NCBI RefSeq assembly: GCF_019925205.1
Contig: NC_083562.1
Location: 41,425,142 to 41,489,141 of the forward strand
DNA length: 64,000 bases
Reading direction: 5' to 3'
Source of the DNA: Metopolophium dirhodum
Taxonomy: Eukaryota > Arthropoda > Insecta > Hemiptera > Aphididae
Shown here: one piece after another, positions 39,296 through 50,800 of the stretch
Position numbering within the stretch: position 1 is the first letter of the stretch
How the letters are laid out: every line of letters begins with the position of its first letter
Translations under genes and position numbers: made by a program
The notes under the pieces: model-generated
The model's input: only the letters and a program-made list of their open reading frames with translations
Told to the model about the DNA's origin: nothing
The model's database searches: none

Positions 39296-42200
39296 CATTA
39301 TAAATATTAAACACTATATATTTTACATAGAAATCAAATTAATATGATTTTCATTACAACCCATTTTATTAGTTTCTCGGTAATTTTTGAATCTCATTCG
39401 GAATAACGTTTAATATTGACATACTTTGTAGCTCGTCAATATTATTCAACCCCTCAACTCTGCCAGCACATAATTACTCGCATTCAATTTACAAAATAAC
39501 TTCGGCTGTTAATATATGGTACGAATTGCAATTATAAAATAAATTATAATTAATATGTGATTTTAATAATAAACTTTCATTTTATTTTTCACCAATACAA
39601 AATACTATTTAAATATAATTATTATATATTTTTTTTTATATTATATACTGTCAGTGAAAGTATATACTTTATTTATTTATCGTGTTTAGTAAATGTTTAC
39701 AACAAACTGCTTCCTAAATATACTTTATCAATTATTTTTAATTATATACTTACAAAATAATCTGAGGATTATAAATAATCATAAAAGTTTTAAATGTATG
39801 AAAACATACAACATTTTCAAAACTCTTCTCCTTTGTGGTTGTTTTTTTGAATAACGATATTTTATTTTGAAATCATCTTATTTCTCTTTAAAATACGATA
39901 TATTTAGTAAGATAAAATAACTAAAATGTTGGTATAAGTTTAATATCTAGTACACTTTTTAACCAATTATTACACGACATAAAATATGCCATGAATGGAT
40001 TTCCAAATTCCCAAATGCAAGTAATCCAACAGCGATAAAAATACACACAGTCACACAGATATATACTACTTTTCAAAGTTCGATGTTTTCTAAATGAAAT
40101 TCTAAAACATTTTTGTCAGCAGTCATGTATACAAACGGTACTTAAATGTGTGCACGAAGACTTCAAGTCAGTTAACTAATATAATCAAATTAATCAATTA
40201 TGGGATTATTAAAATTAATTAACTGTAGGTACCTACCTATTAAATGTTTTATGACTTTAGATGTTTCGTCCTCAAATTATACAACGTAGGTAGTAGCTAC
40301 AAAGGTATATTGCTTTTAGTTTTAATTTATAATAATTTTAAGATAATATGTATAATTTATGTGTATATATTTTACACAATAGATTATGTGTTAAGAGAAA
40401 AGTTAATAGTAGGAACCCAAGTAAGTGCTAATAATGAGATAAGCCTGCTTGAAATGATTACGTGAATTCAGTGATGCATGAATATTAAAGGAAATGGTAT
40501 AGGTAGGTAATGCAAAAATGATATTGACGTTTGACGTTGTTATAATTCTGATTAGGTATAAACCATATTAGTAATCTATAATATTATCGGCGTATTATTA
40601 TAATATTGAATATTGATCTTGTATAAAATATTTATGTAATTTTGTGTACATTAAAAAGTATTAAATTTTGAACGTTATTTAAAAAATATAAAATTATAAA
40701 ATTTGAGGTTAAAAAAATATGGCTTTAAAATAAAGCATATTTAAATAATTTCACACATAAGTACGTTAGTATAATATGATAAGTAAGAACCAATAAGTTT
40801 GAATAGATTTTGATTTCTGGGTGTTCTTCGAATGATTTGAGGCACAAAGTCCGCATAAATCTAAACTGATATGTATTGTATGATAGTGCTTTTAGAATTT
40901 TAAACCATCGTGACATGTATTGATGATTATAAATATTAAATAGTCCCTAATATTAATGTAATTCTACACATCTAGTTTTACTAAGAATATGTTTAAAAAA
41001 AATATATGTACGAAGTCCGTGCGGGGTTTCAGAGGAGCTCATATAGTAGGTATAGCCAATAGGTATATTATAATAGATTAAATTTTAATCATTAAATAAT
41101 TAAATAAATATATCCAAATATAGTATTTTTGAATTATAATTACTTAAATAAATATAGTTAAATAGATACTGCTTATTTACGTTTGAATAATTGTTTTATA
41201 AAATGAACAATATATTGAATTGTATCAAACTAACAAGTGAATTGTGAATACTACTCAAATAATATTATTAATATTAAATCAACTAGCATATTAAATTATA
41301 TTACGTAAAATTGACATTGTTAGTTTGCTCAATGAAACCATTGAATTCTGAAAATTCGATTTAATAAATATTAAATCGTGCAATCGTAAATTATTATTTC
41401 GAGAATGGGAATTTTAATTTTTGAGTTGAATGTTTCCATTATTTTATTTTAATATGATAAAGCGAAACGTTCACGCGATCGAGCATGAAAAATATATTAC
41501 TTAAAAATTGCTTTTCATTTGTATGTTAGTGTCTCATCCCGTTATTTAAATTACAAAAATACAAAGAATCCCATATAGTTATAACTATACCTATAGGTAG
41601 GTACACTATTTATATTTAGTATTTTTGCGTGATTTTTTAAACAAACTAAATTGTATGATTGCATTTAAAATATTTAAATACGGTAATCGTATATTTGTAT
41701 CAATGTTAAACATAAACGAGTTACTAGTTACATAATATCACACGACTTTGGTACTATTTTTATTACGTATAATAGATTAACATACAAAAAAACGCACACA
41801 ATTTTCAATCATGACTTTAGGTTTATATATTTTTATTTTAAAACTGTAATCATTTATAAGCATGAAAGTATTTCGAATAAAACAGACGTTTTAAAATATA
41901 TAATCATTATGATCCATGCCAGGTATATAATATATACAATTTCCGAAACAATGCATTTGATTCACCACACCTCCAAGACCATTATTATTTAAAGTCGTGT
42001 AACTACAATAACTTGGCTTTCAACAGAATCTCTCCCACGTTGCTACAACTTCATAATCAACGAAGAATAAAAATTGTCTAATCATACAGTGTGTGTGTGT
42101 GGTACTGGTACTATGTAAGCATCAGCGGGTATATGCATATGTAATGCACCTATATGTACAAACTAATTCATTCCCGAATTTTAGTATTATATTTTAACAA

Positions 42201-44394
42201 CCGCGAAACTGTTTGCGGCCCTATTATATTATGTTTTACAATGCGAAACTCTAGTCACCCGTCCGGAAACTCAAAATGTTGTTTTCATAAAATACTTAGT
42301 AATTTGTTTTCACTAGGTACCTACATTTTCTTGTATAAATTATCATTTAATTAGAATATTAAATAACCAATATTTTACAGCGACGTATTCGTACCCGGAA
42401 TAATATTATATATTCACTTAGACAAGCAAAAGCCACATAAACTATCTTAATTACTCAAAAATAATTTATTATTTTTAACCGTCGGTAACAAATTTAATGA
42501 TTTCAGTTTTTTTTTTTAAAGTTAAAAGAAGAATTGCTTTTATGCGCAAATTTTTATTTTTTATACAATTTAAATTAGGTATCTACTTGTTATATTATTA
42601 TGTAGAACTAACAAAAGAATCCGGGGAATTGAATTTTCTATAATATTACACGCATTCGTTCACAAAAGTCGTATATTATGAAATGTGAATTATTGATCAA
42701 ATTGAATACAAAATGTTTTATTCATAATATGACGTTTGCCATACAATTTTATTGTCGCAATTATTGAAAATGTATTATATTTCTCCGTCAATAAACTAAT
42801 TTATTTATTTTTATATGAATTAATATTTTAAACAGTTAGGTACTCAGCAATGAAAACAAGATTCTAATTTAAAAAAATTTAATCAACAAAAGTTATTATA
42901 TTATTTTACTTTATAGTTAATGTACTATTTGTAATTATTAAGATATCTGAAAAATTATAATTATATATTTTTGAAAATATAAAGTGAACTTTCTCAAAAC
43001 TAATGTAAATTGTAAAGTAATTATGTTAAAATGCTTTTATTGAAACGAGTTTAAAATTATTTTAAAATTACCATAATTATATAATAGGTACATACTTTAA
43101 GAATGTATACAATAAACATATTATATAACATATTCATCAACTTGAAAAAAAAAATAATATGATTTTGATAATTTATAAAATTACGCTTGAAAACGACTAG
43201 TAGACACTTGAAGTACCATGAACATAATAAAAACAAAAATATAAAAATCTAAAATTATTGTCCTATGAGATAATTTCTCATAATATGGCAAAATATGTCA
43301 ACTTCTCTGCAGATAGGTAGGTACTTAAGAAATTGAGAGACGATAGATAAACATAATAATCAATTAAACTTTGTTAATTTTAATATGAGAGTGGTTTGAT
43401 CTATTATCAAATTTAAACGCTAGAATAGTATCCTATTAGGACTATATTGAAGCAAGTTATAAACATTTTAAAATTGTAAAGTATTTGTTAAATTATAAAG
43501 TGAATCTTAATCATTACCTAGCTGTTGTTCAGCGCGTTTGGAAACCGAATAAGCGACCTATTTTGACGTGCGAACTACTTAGCAACGGGTTAACATTATG
43601 ATATTAATACTGCAACACATCTTATAATCGGTTTATACTCGTATATATTATTATGTAGGTACTTGCACCTCAGTACCACACGTAAACGTATTGATTTTAC
43701 GGTGCAATATATGTATAATATATATATTGAACTTCAGACTTGTAACTTTTGACATTTAAAAACAGTTTCAATCGGTCTGCAGCATTATCAGGGGCGTATT
43801 TAAAGGTTTAATACACAGGAGACTATTGCCTATAGCCCAAGAAATATTGCATACCTTAAATTTACAGAATAGGATGATAATATAAAAATAATTAATTTTT
43901 AATAAATAACAATATATTTTGTTAATTATTATTTGTCATTTAAATACTAAAATACAATCGATTCATTAAATAGGTGCTAAATATAATATTATGTTAAATT
44001 TATAAAAATAATAATAATACAATTTTTTTCATAACCTTAATTTTCTAGGTTTTGTTAGAAAATGTATCAAGTATTATTTCTTTATTTAAATCTTTTAGAA
44101 TGTATTGTTTAATGTTTGATAAATTCAAGTTACCAAAAAGATTTTGCTCCATAGACGATCATATCCAGGAAGATCGTTCACAAATCACAAGTAACTGTAA
44201 TAACGGTGAATATAAACGCTTCTTTTTTATTTTTCTTAAATTTAGTAATACTGATTCATTTCAAACTTTTATTAGTTCAATAGTTCATTATGTTCCATGT
44301 TTCTTATAATAAACAATTTTTGCTACCATAATTTTTGCTTTTAATAATTTGGAGCTAATATTAAGCAATGTTTGATAATTTTTCTATCTATATA

Positions 44395-44600
44395 TTATAT
44401 AAGAGACAAAAAATATTTGTGACTGACTGACTGTGTCCTTTATGCATTCGTAAACCGTTTATCCAATCCAAATGCAATTAAATGTGGTACAGAGATAGAT
44501 TAGACTCTGAGGAAGGAGTTAGGTTACCTACATTTTGTAGCAAAAAAAGATAAATAAGAGGTCCAGCCCAGGGATGTTCTCAAACAAGGATTTTGAGATT
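44395..44600 (+). repeat. Helitron-like leader fragment
   Basis: ATATAAGAGACAAAAAATAT followed by TGTGACTGACTGACTGTGTC, then AAACCGTTTATCCAATCC and GTGGTACAGAGATAGATTAG. The order (a short A-rich end, repeated GACT, 'upon rest at zero' type text) is typical of insect rolling-circle element starts. It is short and has no coding capacity. Confidence 0.35.
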
Positions 44601-45049
44601 ATTATTATTATTATTATTATTTTTGCTTATAAATGGTTGCTATTGGTTTTAATAAGAATAATTATTATTACTAATGCGATAAGCCTATGTATTTCAATAC
44701 AGAATGTATCAAGTTTGAACCACGGTTTCAGTTGACCAATTTTTTGAATTTTTTGATACATTAGAGTTTTATAGATCACTTTATACTATACACTTAGGTA
44801 CGCGCGCATCAATACTATCCGTTCCAGTTGTAGAAGTATATATGTAAGCACTATCTTCCACTGTCTTTTAAGTAAAATATTTTCAAAAGTTTTTCATTTC
44901 TTGATATTTACATCAAATCTTTCGGAAACATCTAATATAGTGCATCCCACAAACATTTAAATGACTGTTCATATAATTATTCATTATAGTCGAGTGCGGA
45001 TGAGTATCATGTTGATCACAGTGATGCTGCATAATATATATATATATAT

Positions 45050-46077
45050 ATAACGCATATTCATATTGTTACAAGGACGCGTCATCGTCATGTTATATAG
45101 GTACATCATAAAATATGTGTGGGGTGCGAATTGCTGTTTCAGCGGTCAATCACACAGAATGGCGAATTCAAATTCGAAAAAAAACACGTCTGGCGTCACA
45201 AGGGGCATATTACACCTAGGCATACTTATGCAGTGTGCTGCACTTTATGGCGTTTGTATTGGAAATACCCGCAGGGGTACCAAACATGTTCATATTATCG
45301 CGGGAACGGTACGGCGGCAGAACAAATGCCAGGGACCAGGAAGACGACGTTTTCGCGCGTGTTCGTGCGTCTGAATAGGCCTATCGGTGGCGGCGGGTGG
45401 ACGAGCGAAAACTTTATGCCACTGATTACGCAAATGATGTTTGCCGATGTTTGTGCCGCGTAAATTTGCCGACGACTCACGCAAACTAAAATCTCTATAC
45501 GTATATTAATACGCCTAACGGACGACAATCGACAGACAATCGGCACGACTGTCTGTGCAGTATAATAAATAGGAGTGTATCTGTAAAGGATTCGCACAAT
45601 AAATTTAGCACTGAAATAGTGTAAATTATTGCATTTAAGATTTTCATAATTTTTCCAGATACGCCTTACGTGCATACAATTATACATACACGTTTATAGA
45701 ATAATATCGTCCACCGGGCGCGAGTAACAATTTATTATTGCATTGTAATGTATGTAAGACGTATATTATTATCGGCCGCGAGTTTGTAATGCACGAGGGA
45801 GGCGTATAGGTTGTATATGTTATTATTATTACGACGAATTGTGATGGCGACGATGTTGATGACTATAATACGACGACGATGACAGACGCTGCTGCGGCAA
45901 AGTGCGTTCACCTTGCCAAAAATTATTATACGATCCGCCCGTGGCTGCGCGGATAATGCGTACTTGATGATCTGCCGCCGCAGCTCGGTGATTACCGGCC
46001 GCGCACGAGATGAACAAACGCCAAAATAGGTGCAGAGTGGCCTATAGATTGTAAAGTGTGTGGGGGGGGGGGGGGGT
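45050..46077. other. GC-rich block without an assigned exon
   Basis: Several overlapping open frames of 60-130 codons exist on both strands because the block is GC-rich. None resembles a known family. On the minus strand a frame with a donor (TTTTTGGCAAG|GTGAAC, near 45920) ends in the same phase as the E78 first exons, but it lacks an ATG. A G15 run lies at 46062-46076. It may be regulatory sequence of the distal promoter region. Confidence 0.35.
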
Positions 46078-46290
46078 AAAAATTACACACTGCTAAAGAG
46101 AAGAGAAAAAAGCCGCGGAAGAAAAAACCAGAAATGATTATAATATAATATTGTTATTATTATTATTATACGTGCGAGTATTATCGCGCGATACGTACCG
46201 TCTATAATACGCGGCCGATCATCAATCTAACTCGCGCGCGTTAACGTGTAATCAAATCATATACATTTTATTTATACATATATAATATAT

Positions 46291-46365
46291 AGTATACTTG
46301 TATATACGTATATAGTATACTGGTATATACGTATATAGTATACAGGTATATACGTGTATATGGTA
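46291..46365. repeat. 23-bp minisatellite, about three units
   Basis: Unit TATACTGGTATATACGTATA plus TAG, repeated with single-base changes (TATACTTG, TATACTGG, TATACAGG). It lies about 0.3 kb below the distal second exon, in the intron. Confidence 0.75.
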
Positions 46366-46677
46366 TTTACGGTGTTTGCGCGAATAATATTGCGTTTCGC
46401 TGTTTTGCACATTAGTTATATAGGAAAAGGTATACATATATATATAAGTACACACGCGGTTTTGACGGTGAAGACTGAAGAAAAAGTCGATAATCATGTT
46501 CCATATAATAATTATTATGTATAGAATCACCACGGACTCACCTAGCTCAGCTAGTATATCTAGCAGTCTTATTATTAGTTGTTACTTATTACTACCTATA
46601 CATATTATAATATACTAGTACTATTATTATTAGGTATTATCATCATCATCATCATCATTATTATCAACAAGGTTTAC

Positions 46678-46754
46678 CTGGGTTCCTTATGATCACCGAA
46701 TCGATCAGCTTGCCCGTAGGACTCGATGGTAAGGACGTGGGTTCTTTCTTGATG
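46678..46754 (-). CDS. Eip78C: Distal isoform, second coding exon with SUMO-type IKKEP motif
   Basis: The exon is bounded by acceptor TTATTACAG (46755-46763) and donor CCAG|GTAAACC. It supplies one base to finish a serine codon, then 25 codons and one leftover G. The peptide starts IKKEPTSLPSSP and continues through GKLIDSVIIRNP. IKKE followed by prolines matches the psi-K-x-E SUMOylation and synergy-control motif that is common in nuclear-receptor N-termini, including insect E75. The leftover G joins the AT of the zinc-finger exon exactly as the proximal exon does, giving Asp. Inferred role: the second exon of a long-promoter isoform whose N-terminus differs completely from the proximal one. 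Confidence 0.65.
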
Positions 46755-47718
46755 CTGTAATAATAACAAATATAGAATAGCCAAATTAAAATCGTGTGCA
46801 TTGCGATATCGACAGAGAGCGGAAAACATCTATCTATTTGGTACAATATACACAAATCAAATCATATCGCGAGCTCTCCTGCCACGCGATACATATATTA
46901 CATCTAGCTGGAGTAGGTACCTATATATAATAATATTATCGTATTATAATTTATAACATAACACATTGCAATGATGATATTATACTAAAGATAATAGATA
47001 ATATTGGCAATAGCTAATAGGTACCTATAATACGCATTATACATATGTGCGTGAAGGGTTGAAAGTTTAACCATTGGTTGAACAAAAAATGTTTTTATTT
47101 CACAACCATTACACTATAAAATACACTCACACCAAGGGATGTATAGGGTACCTAAGTCAGCACCCCCTCTCCCTTCAGATTAGGCTCACGAGTATCTTAT
47201 ATTTTACATTCGAAATTTATTTATATTTTTAACTTCTATAGTATTAATGACCACCAATATTAGTGTTAACACTTTATAACCCCCTCTTCATATAAATTAT
47301 CTTTGGCGTATCACGTGTCATATCACATACATACTCACATAAGACGTGAATAAGCCTAAAAACTAGATAAATGAATGGAAACCGATCACTGTTTGCTATC
47401 GAAATTACGAATTGTATTGTGTGTATATACATTTTAAATATCAGTTTATTATAAAAAAATAATTATTTTGTATGGAATTCAAACGTACGTCCACTGTCCA
47501 CTGCGACCCACAAATTACACCACTGCACACCTCACGTTTCAGACACATCGCACATGACATAAAATCATAATATTATTAGTGGGTACAGAAATACGTGCGC
47601 GTTTACATTCTATACTATTATTACTATCAAGCGGGGCCTTAGGGGCGCCTACACAATATTATACGAAGGACCATCTGTATAACATATAAAATGTGAGCGT
47701 GCAGTCTCGCGGACTTAC
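46755..47718 (-). other. Intron 1 of the distal isoform
   Basis: The stretch begins with GTAAGTCC after the serine-rich exon and ends TTATTACAG before the IKKEP exon. It is 964 bases of mostly AT-rich sequence. A short C-rich stretch (CACCCCCTCTCCCTTCAG) near 47160-47177 resembles the dispersed repeat seen at 37.1 and 63.6 kb. Confidence 0.6.
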
Positions 47719-47792
47719 CTGATGGTGCTGACCGACGGAGGGCTAAGCGGCACCGACGACGACGAAGACGACGACGAGCTCGTAGCCTCCAT
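47719..47792 (-). CDS. Eip78C: Distal alternative first coding exon (serine-rich start)
   Basis: ATG at 47792-47790 is the first in-frame start after a TAG stop upstream. The exon encodes 24 codons and ends with two bases (AG) at the donor CATCAG|GTAAGTCC. The peptide begins MEAT, has nine serines at residues 5-13, then VPLSPPSVSTI. The split serine codon AG|C is completed by the next exon at 46754. The two exons together read open with no stop, and the donor and acceptor are both strong. The serine run is encoded mostly by TCG repeats and may be length-variable. The upstream sequence to about 48.56 kb is CpG-rich and is the likely promoter and leader. Linkage to the zinc-finger exon 45 kb away is inferred from strand and matching phase. 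Confidence 0.65.
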
Positions 47793-48560
47793 GAGAGCCT
47801 CCAGACATACCCGCACAGAGTCCGGCGCAACCCTCGCGACACACTACGCGACCGTGCGACAGTGTAGCAGTGGTGGCGGCGGTGGTGGTAGCAGTAGTGG
47901 TAGTGTAGCGTAAGTATAGTACCGTAGGCGGTGGTGTTGGTGGTGGTGCTGATGGTGGTGGGTATTAGTTGTAATGGTTGTAGTAGTGTGCGTACGCCAG
48001 CTAGTGTTATGCTATCGCAGCGAGACCGGCGCACGAGGTGGCACGGCGGCGGCGGCGGCGGCGGCGGAGTAGAATATCGTCCGCGCGCGCAATACCGTCG
48101 GCCCGCGCCGCACGCGCTCTCGAGCTTTTCTCGCGATCGATAACAGCCGGCACAACAATGTAATAATACGCGAGCTTACGGACGACGACGAGCCGCAATT
48201 GTATATATACGTGCATACAAACGCAACGAAAGCGGCAGGCAGACGGGCAGATATATAATGTTGCTATCATTTATATTTTATATTTTCCCTGTCACCTCCA
48301 CCCCCCGCACCCCACCCCCCCGCCAACCATCCTGTCGCAATTACTTCGCCTTCGATGCCGCCGCCGCCGCCGACCGTTTCCAATTTTATTTCCATCGATG
48401 ATGGCGTCGTTATTCTTCGATATTCTCATTTCTTCCGGAACGGTGGTAATACGATTCACGGCGACCAACATCCGGTCGTAGTACTCATAATATTATAATT
48501 ATAATATTGTGCACTTGGGCTCGCGTCGTGTACGACGTTATAAGCGATATTATTATTGCA
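47793..48560 (-). promoter_or_regulatory. CpG-rich promoter/leader region of the distal first exon
   Basis: This is a GC-rich block directly upstream of the distal ATG, with GCC-type trinucleotide runs on the plus strand (48045-48066, 48357-48372) and a TTATCGATCGCG stretch near 48132-48143 on the minus strand that resembles the DRE/BEAF-type motif TATCGATA of insect promoters. No clear TATA box is visible. It contains in-frame stops and no convincing extra exon. Confidence 0.4.
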
Positions 48561-48899
48561 CAGCTCCGACACGCGCGTATTTGCATCGTATAATAATTAA
48601 TAATAATATTATGGGCTATGGCACATAATATGTGGTGGAGTATACGTAGTGCACGTCATGCTATAGTGTCTGTACAGTGCAACTTGTCTGGCTGTACACT
48701 GCAGCAGTACTCCGCGAAAAACAATATGAGACGACATAGACGGAAATCGGTACGAGTAGGTAGTTTCCAAGTTGAAACCCTAAGCTATGAGGAGACCACC
48801 GGCGCCCAAGAGTGAGCTCAGTCCCTAAGAATTTTAAAATTTTACAATTTCTAACTACCCATGGCCAGCTACAGCTCAGCGTACATGAATATAAATAAT

Positions 48900-49260
48900 A
48901 CTAGGCGTTGTCCGGGATAAATGAATCTATAGTTGGCAATCCACCTGCGGTGGATATTAATAACTAATAAGTAATTTTTCCAACTATTTTATTATCTGTA
49001 ACCAATTATTGTAACCCTATAATTATAATAAATAAACAAAAAAATATTCGATCTTTTAGAGCCGAAACAAAATACATGTGTGAGCCATCATATAGCGACC
49101 TATATGGGTTAAAAAGCGAACCTACAAATCTTCCCCAAGTCTCAAGGAATCTATTGATATAACTTTTATTGAAAATGGTTCAGTGGTTTTTGAATTTATA
49201 GAGGACGAAGGACGAACGAACAAACAAACAAATGAGTATTCATTTTTATATATAATAAGA
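48900..49260 (-). mobile_element. Second Helitron 5' end, adjacent to the first
   Basis: Minus strand from TC at 49260: TCTTATTATATATAAAAATG, then GTTTGTTTGTTCGTCC and CTCTATAAATTCAAAAACCACTG. It matches the 5' leader at 51211 over about 300 bases, including the shared ATTTTGCTTCAGC/ATTTTGTTTCGGC region. It abuts the inferred 3' end of the larger Helitron, so the two sit head to tail. Confidence 0.55.
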
Positions 49261-49351
49261 CTATAGCGCTTACCAAGCAACGCTTCGCTGTTGATTGATT
49301 TCAGTATAATATATACTGTGTAAATGTATAATGTAATATAATTACTATAAG

Positions 49352-49555
49352 TATACAGAGTGTATCAAAAGTCTTCATCCGATTTCAAAAATTTATATTT
49401 ATTTTAAAAATGAAGATATAAGGGTGAAATAAAGTAAAATAGGTAAGTTTTATTAATCAGTCAAGCATTAATACATGGGTTGCTAACGTGTGATTAACCG
49501 TTGCCGAACCATGTCAGTTCGTAATCGGATGTAGACTTTTGAAACACCCTGTATA
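49352..49555. mobile_element. Tc1/mariner-like MITE, about 204 bp
   Basis: The ends are inverted repeats: the left end TACAGAGTGTATCAAAAGTC pairs with the right end, whose reverse complement is TACAGGGTGTTTCAAAAGTC. Both continue through TTCATCCGATT / TACATCCGATT. The ends meet TA dinucleotides, as expected for Tc1/mariner target sites. There is no coding capacity. Confidence 0.7.
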
Positions 49556-49689
49556 ATGCTTTGTCGTCACAGTATTAAATGGAAAATATTTTAAGTATTA
49601 TAATAGATTTTTGTATTAGATTTATTTAATATTTACACAAAACAAATGTAAGACAATGATTTTTTTGTGCATTAGCTTAAATTTGAAAA

Positions 49690-50271
49690 ATTGTATTCAA
49701 GTGCTTTTGGATATACAATTTTTTTTATCTTTCCGTCTTTTGCATAAACAAATACATTTTTTGTCTGTCCAATTCGTGAGCACAGGAAATATTATAATTG
49801 ACCATGTGTGACGGATATTCTAGATTTAATCCACACACTTGAAGCGATTGACCTTGTGCCTTGTTGATGGTCATTGAGAATGCAATGCGAACGGTGAACT
49901 TCGGTCATTTGAAATCGAACGGCATGTCGCGATCGTTTGGAATGATGGGAATCACGGAATCAGCATATCTTCTCCGTTTGACTTGTCATTCAGAATTATC
50001 ACTTCGATGACGTTTGACATCAGCTTTTTGACAGCAAACCTGGTTTTATTGCACAATATTGATGAATTAATGTTTCGCAAAATAATTATTGGTGTACCGA
50101 TTTTGAGGGACAATTTGTGCGGTGGCACACAACTACACAAGATAGGTCCAAAAAATTTAAAAGTTCAATTTTATAATTTAAAATCTCTTCCGCATTCATG
50201 ACACTATCAACCGATTTATATGTGACAGACTCGCCTGGAAGTTATTCGTGGATTTCGTGGTTTTTGTCTGT
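49690..50271 (-). pseudogene. PIF1-like Helitron helicase C-terminal remnant
   Basis: On the minus strand the order is LPGESVTYKSVDSVMN, then LSLKIGTPIIILRNIN, then NKTRFAVKKL, then FSMTINKAQGQSLQVCGLNL. These are the conserved C-terminal blocks of PIF1-family helicases in Helitrons (the GxPIMLLRN and MTINKAQGQS motifs, the latter being helicase motif VI region). At least one frameshift (between LDL and the LSLKIG block) and a stop before the MTINKAQ block make it non-functional. Confidence 0.75.
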
Positions 50272-50800
50272 CAGAAGTCATCTGCTTTGAAAGTTGGCAT
50301 ATATTGTTCATAGAATACATTATTGGTTCCAAAGAATGTATCATTTGAAACGACAAATTGTATTTTCATATTTTTGTATAAAGTGATTTGAATCGGCTGA
50401 GTTGCCAGAGAGTAATGATAACAGAGGTTCAGGTGGTCGATGCAAAGTCGGAAGTTTAATTTTGCCGTTTGCTCATCACTTTCTTGGTGTTTCATTGTTC
50501 AACTTCCGTGCGCCGCAAAGCCCATATCTTATCCATTTTGCTGATGTATACACTTGTATGCAGACTGTAGTCGTAATTTATTAACATTGTACCAAAATGC
50601 GCCAAGCTACAGGTCAAAATACACAATTCGTCGGGATAGTATAGTTCTTATTCGTTCTACTTTGGTTCTTACTGATCGTTGGTCTTCCGACTCAAATTCA
50701 CGCAATTTATCGACTTGTAAACAATCTGCTTCGTTGCGTGCTATTGTTTCTCACTTATTTGAGAAACTCGAAATCGCTTTTTGTTTCATGCTCCAAAGTT
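50272..50800 (-). pseudogene. Helitron polyprotein N-terminal remnant
   Basis: Minus-strand frames show a charged segment (SEDQRSVRTKVERIRT) like the repeated basic start of insect Helitron polyproteins. This is followed by a stretch ending EQYMPTFKADD, which resembles the YMPTFKVQGQ motif before the Rep region. Several stops and at least one frame change break it. The Rep catalytic region and most of the helicase are missing, and the sequence jumps directly to the helicase C-terminal half. Confidence 0.5.

Larger units (their letters stand above)
36355..45050. other. Gene-free stretch, AT-rich intron
   Basis: It holds the C-rich repeat at 37.08 kb, the Helitron-like copy at 38.75 kb and the Helitron-like leader at 44.4 kb. 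A CAGGGGCGTA sequence at about 43789 could be a hAT-type left end, but no partner end was found. No exon with good splice sites was seen. Confidence 0.5.

Noticed and set aside
43785..43900. CAGGGGCGTATTTAAAGG as a hAT left end
   Set aside because: No matching right end or 8-bp duplication was found within several kilobases.
47639..48034. 131-codon minus-strand frame rich in Arg, His and Leu
   Set aside because: It overlaps the distal first exon in another frame. Its composition is that of a frame-shifted GC-rich repeat, and the MEAT frame has the better start and donor.
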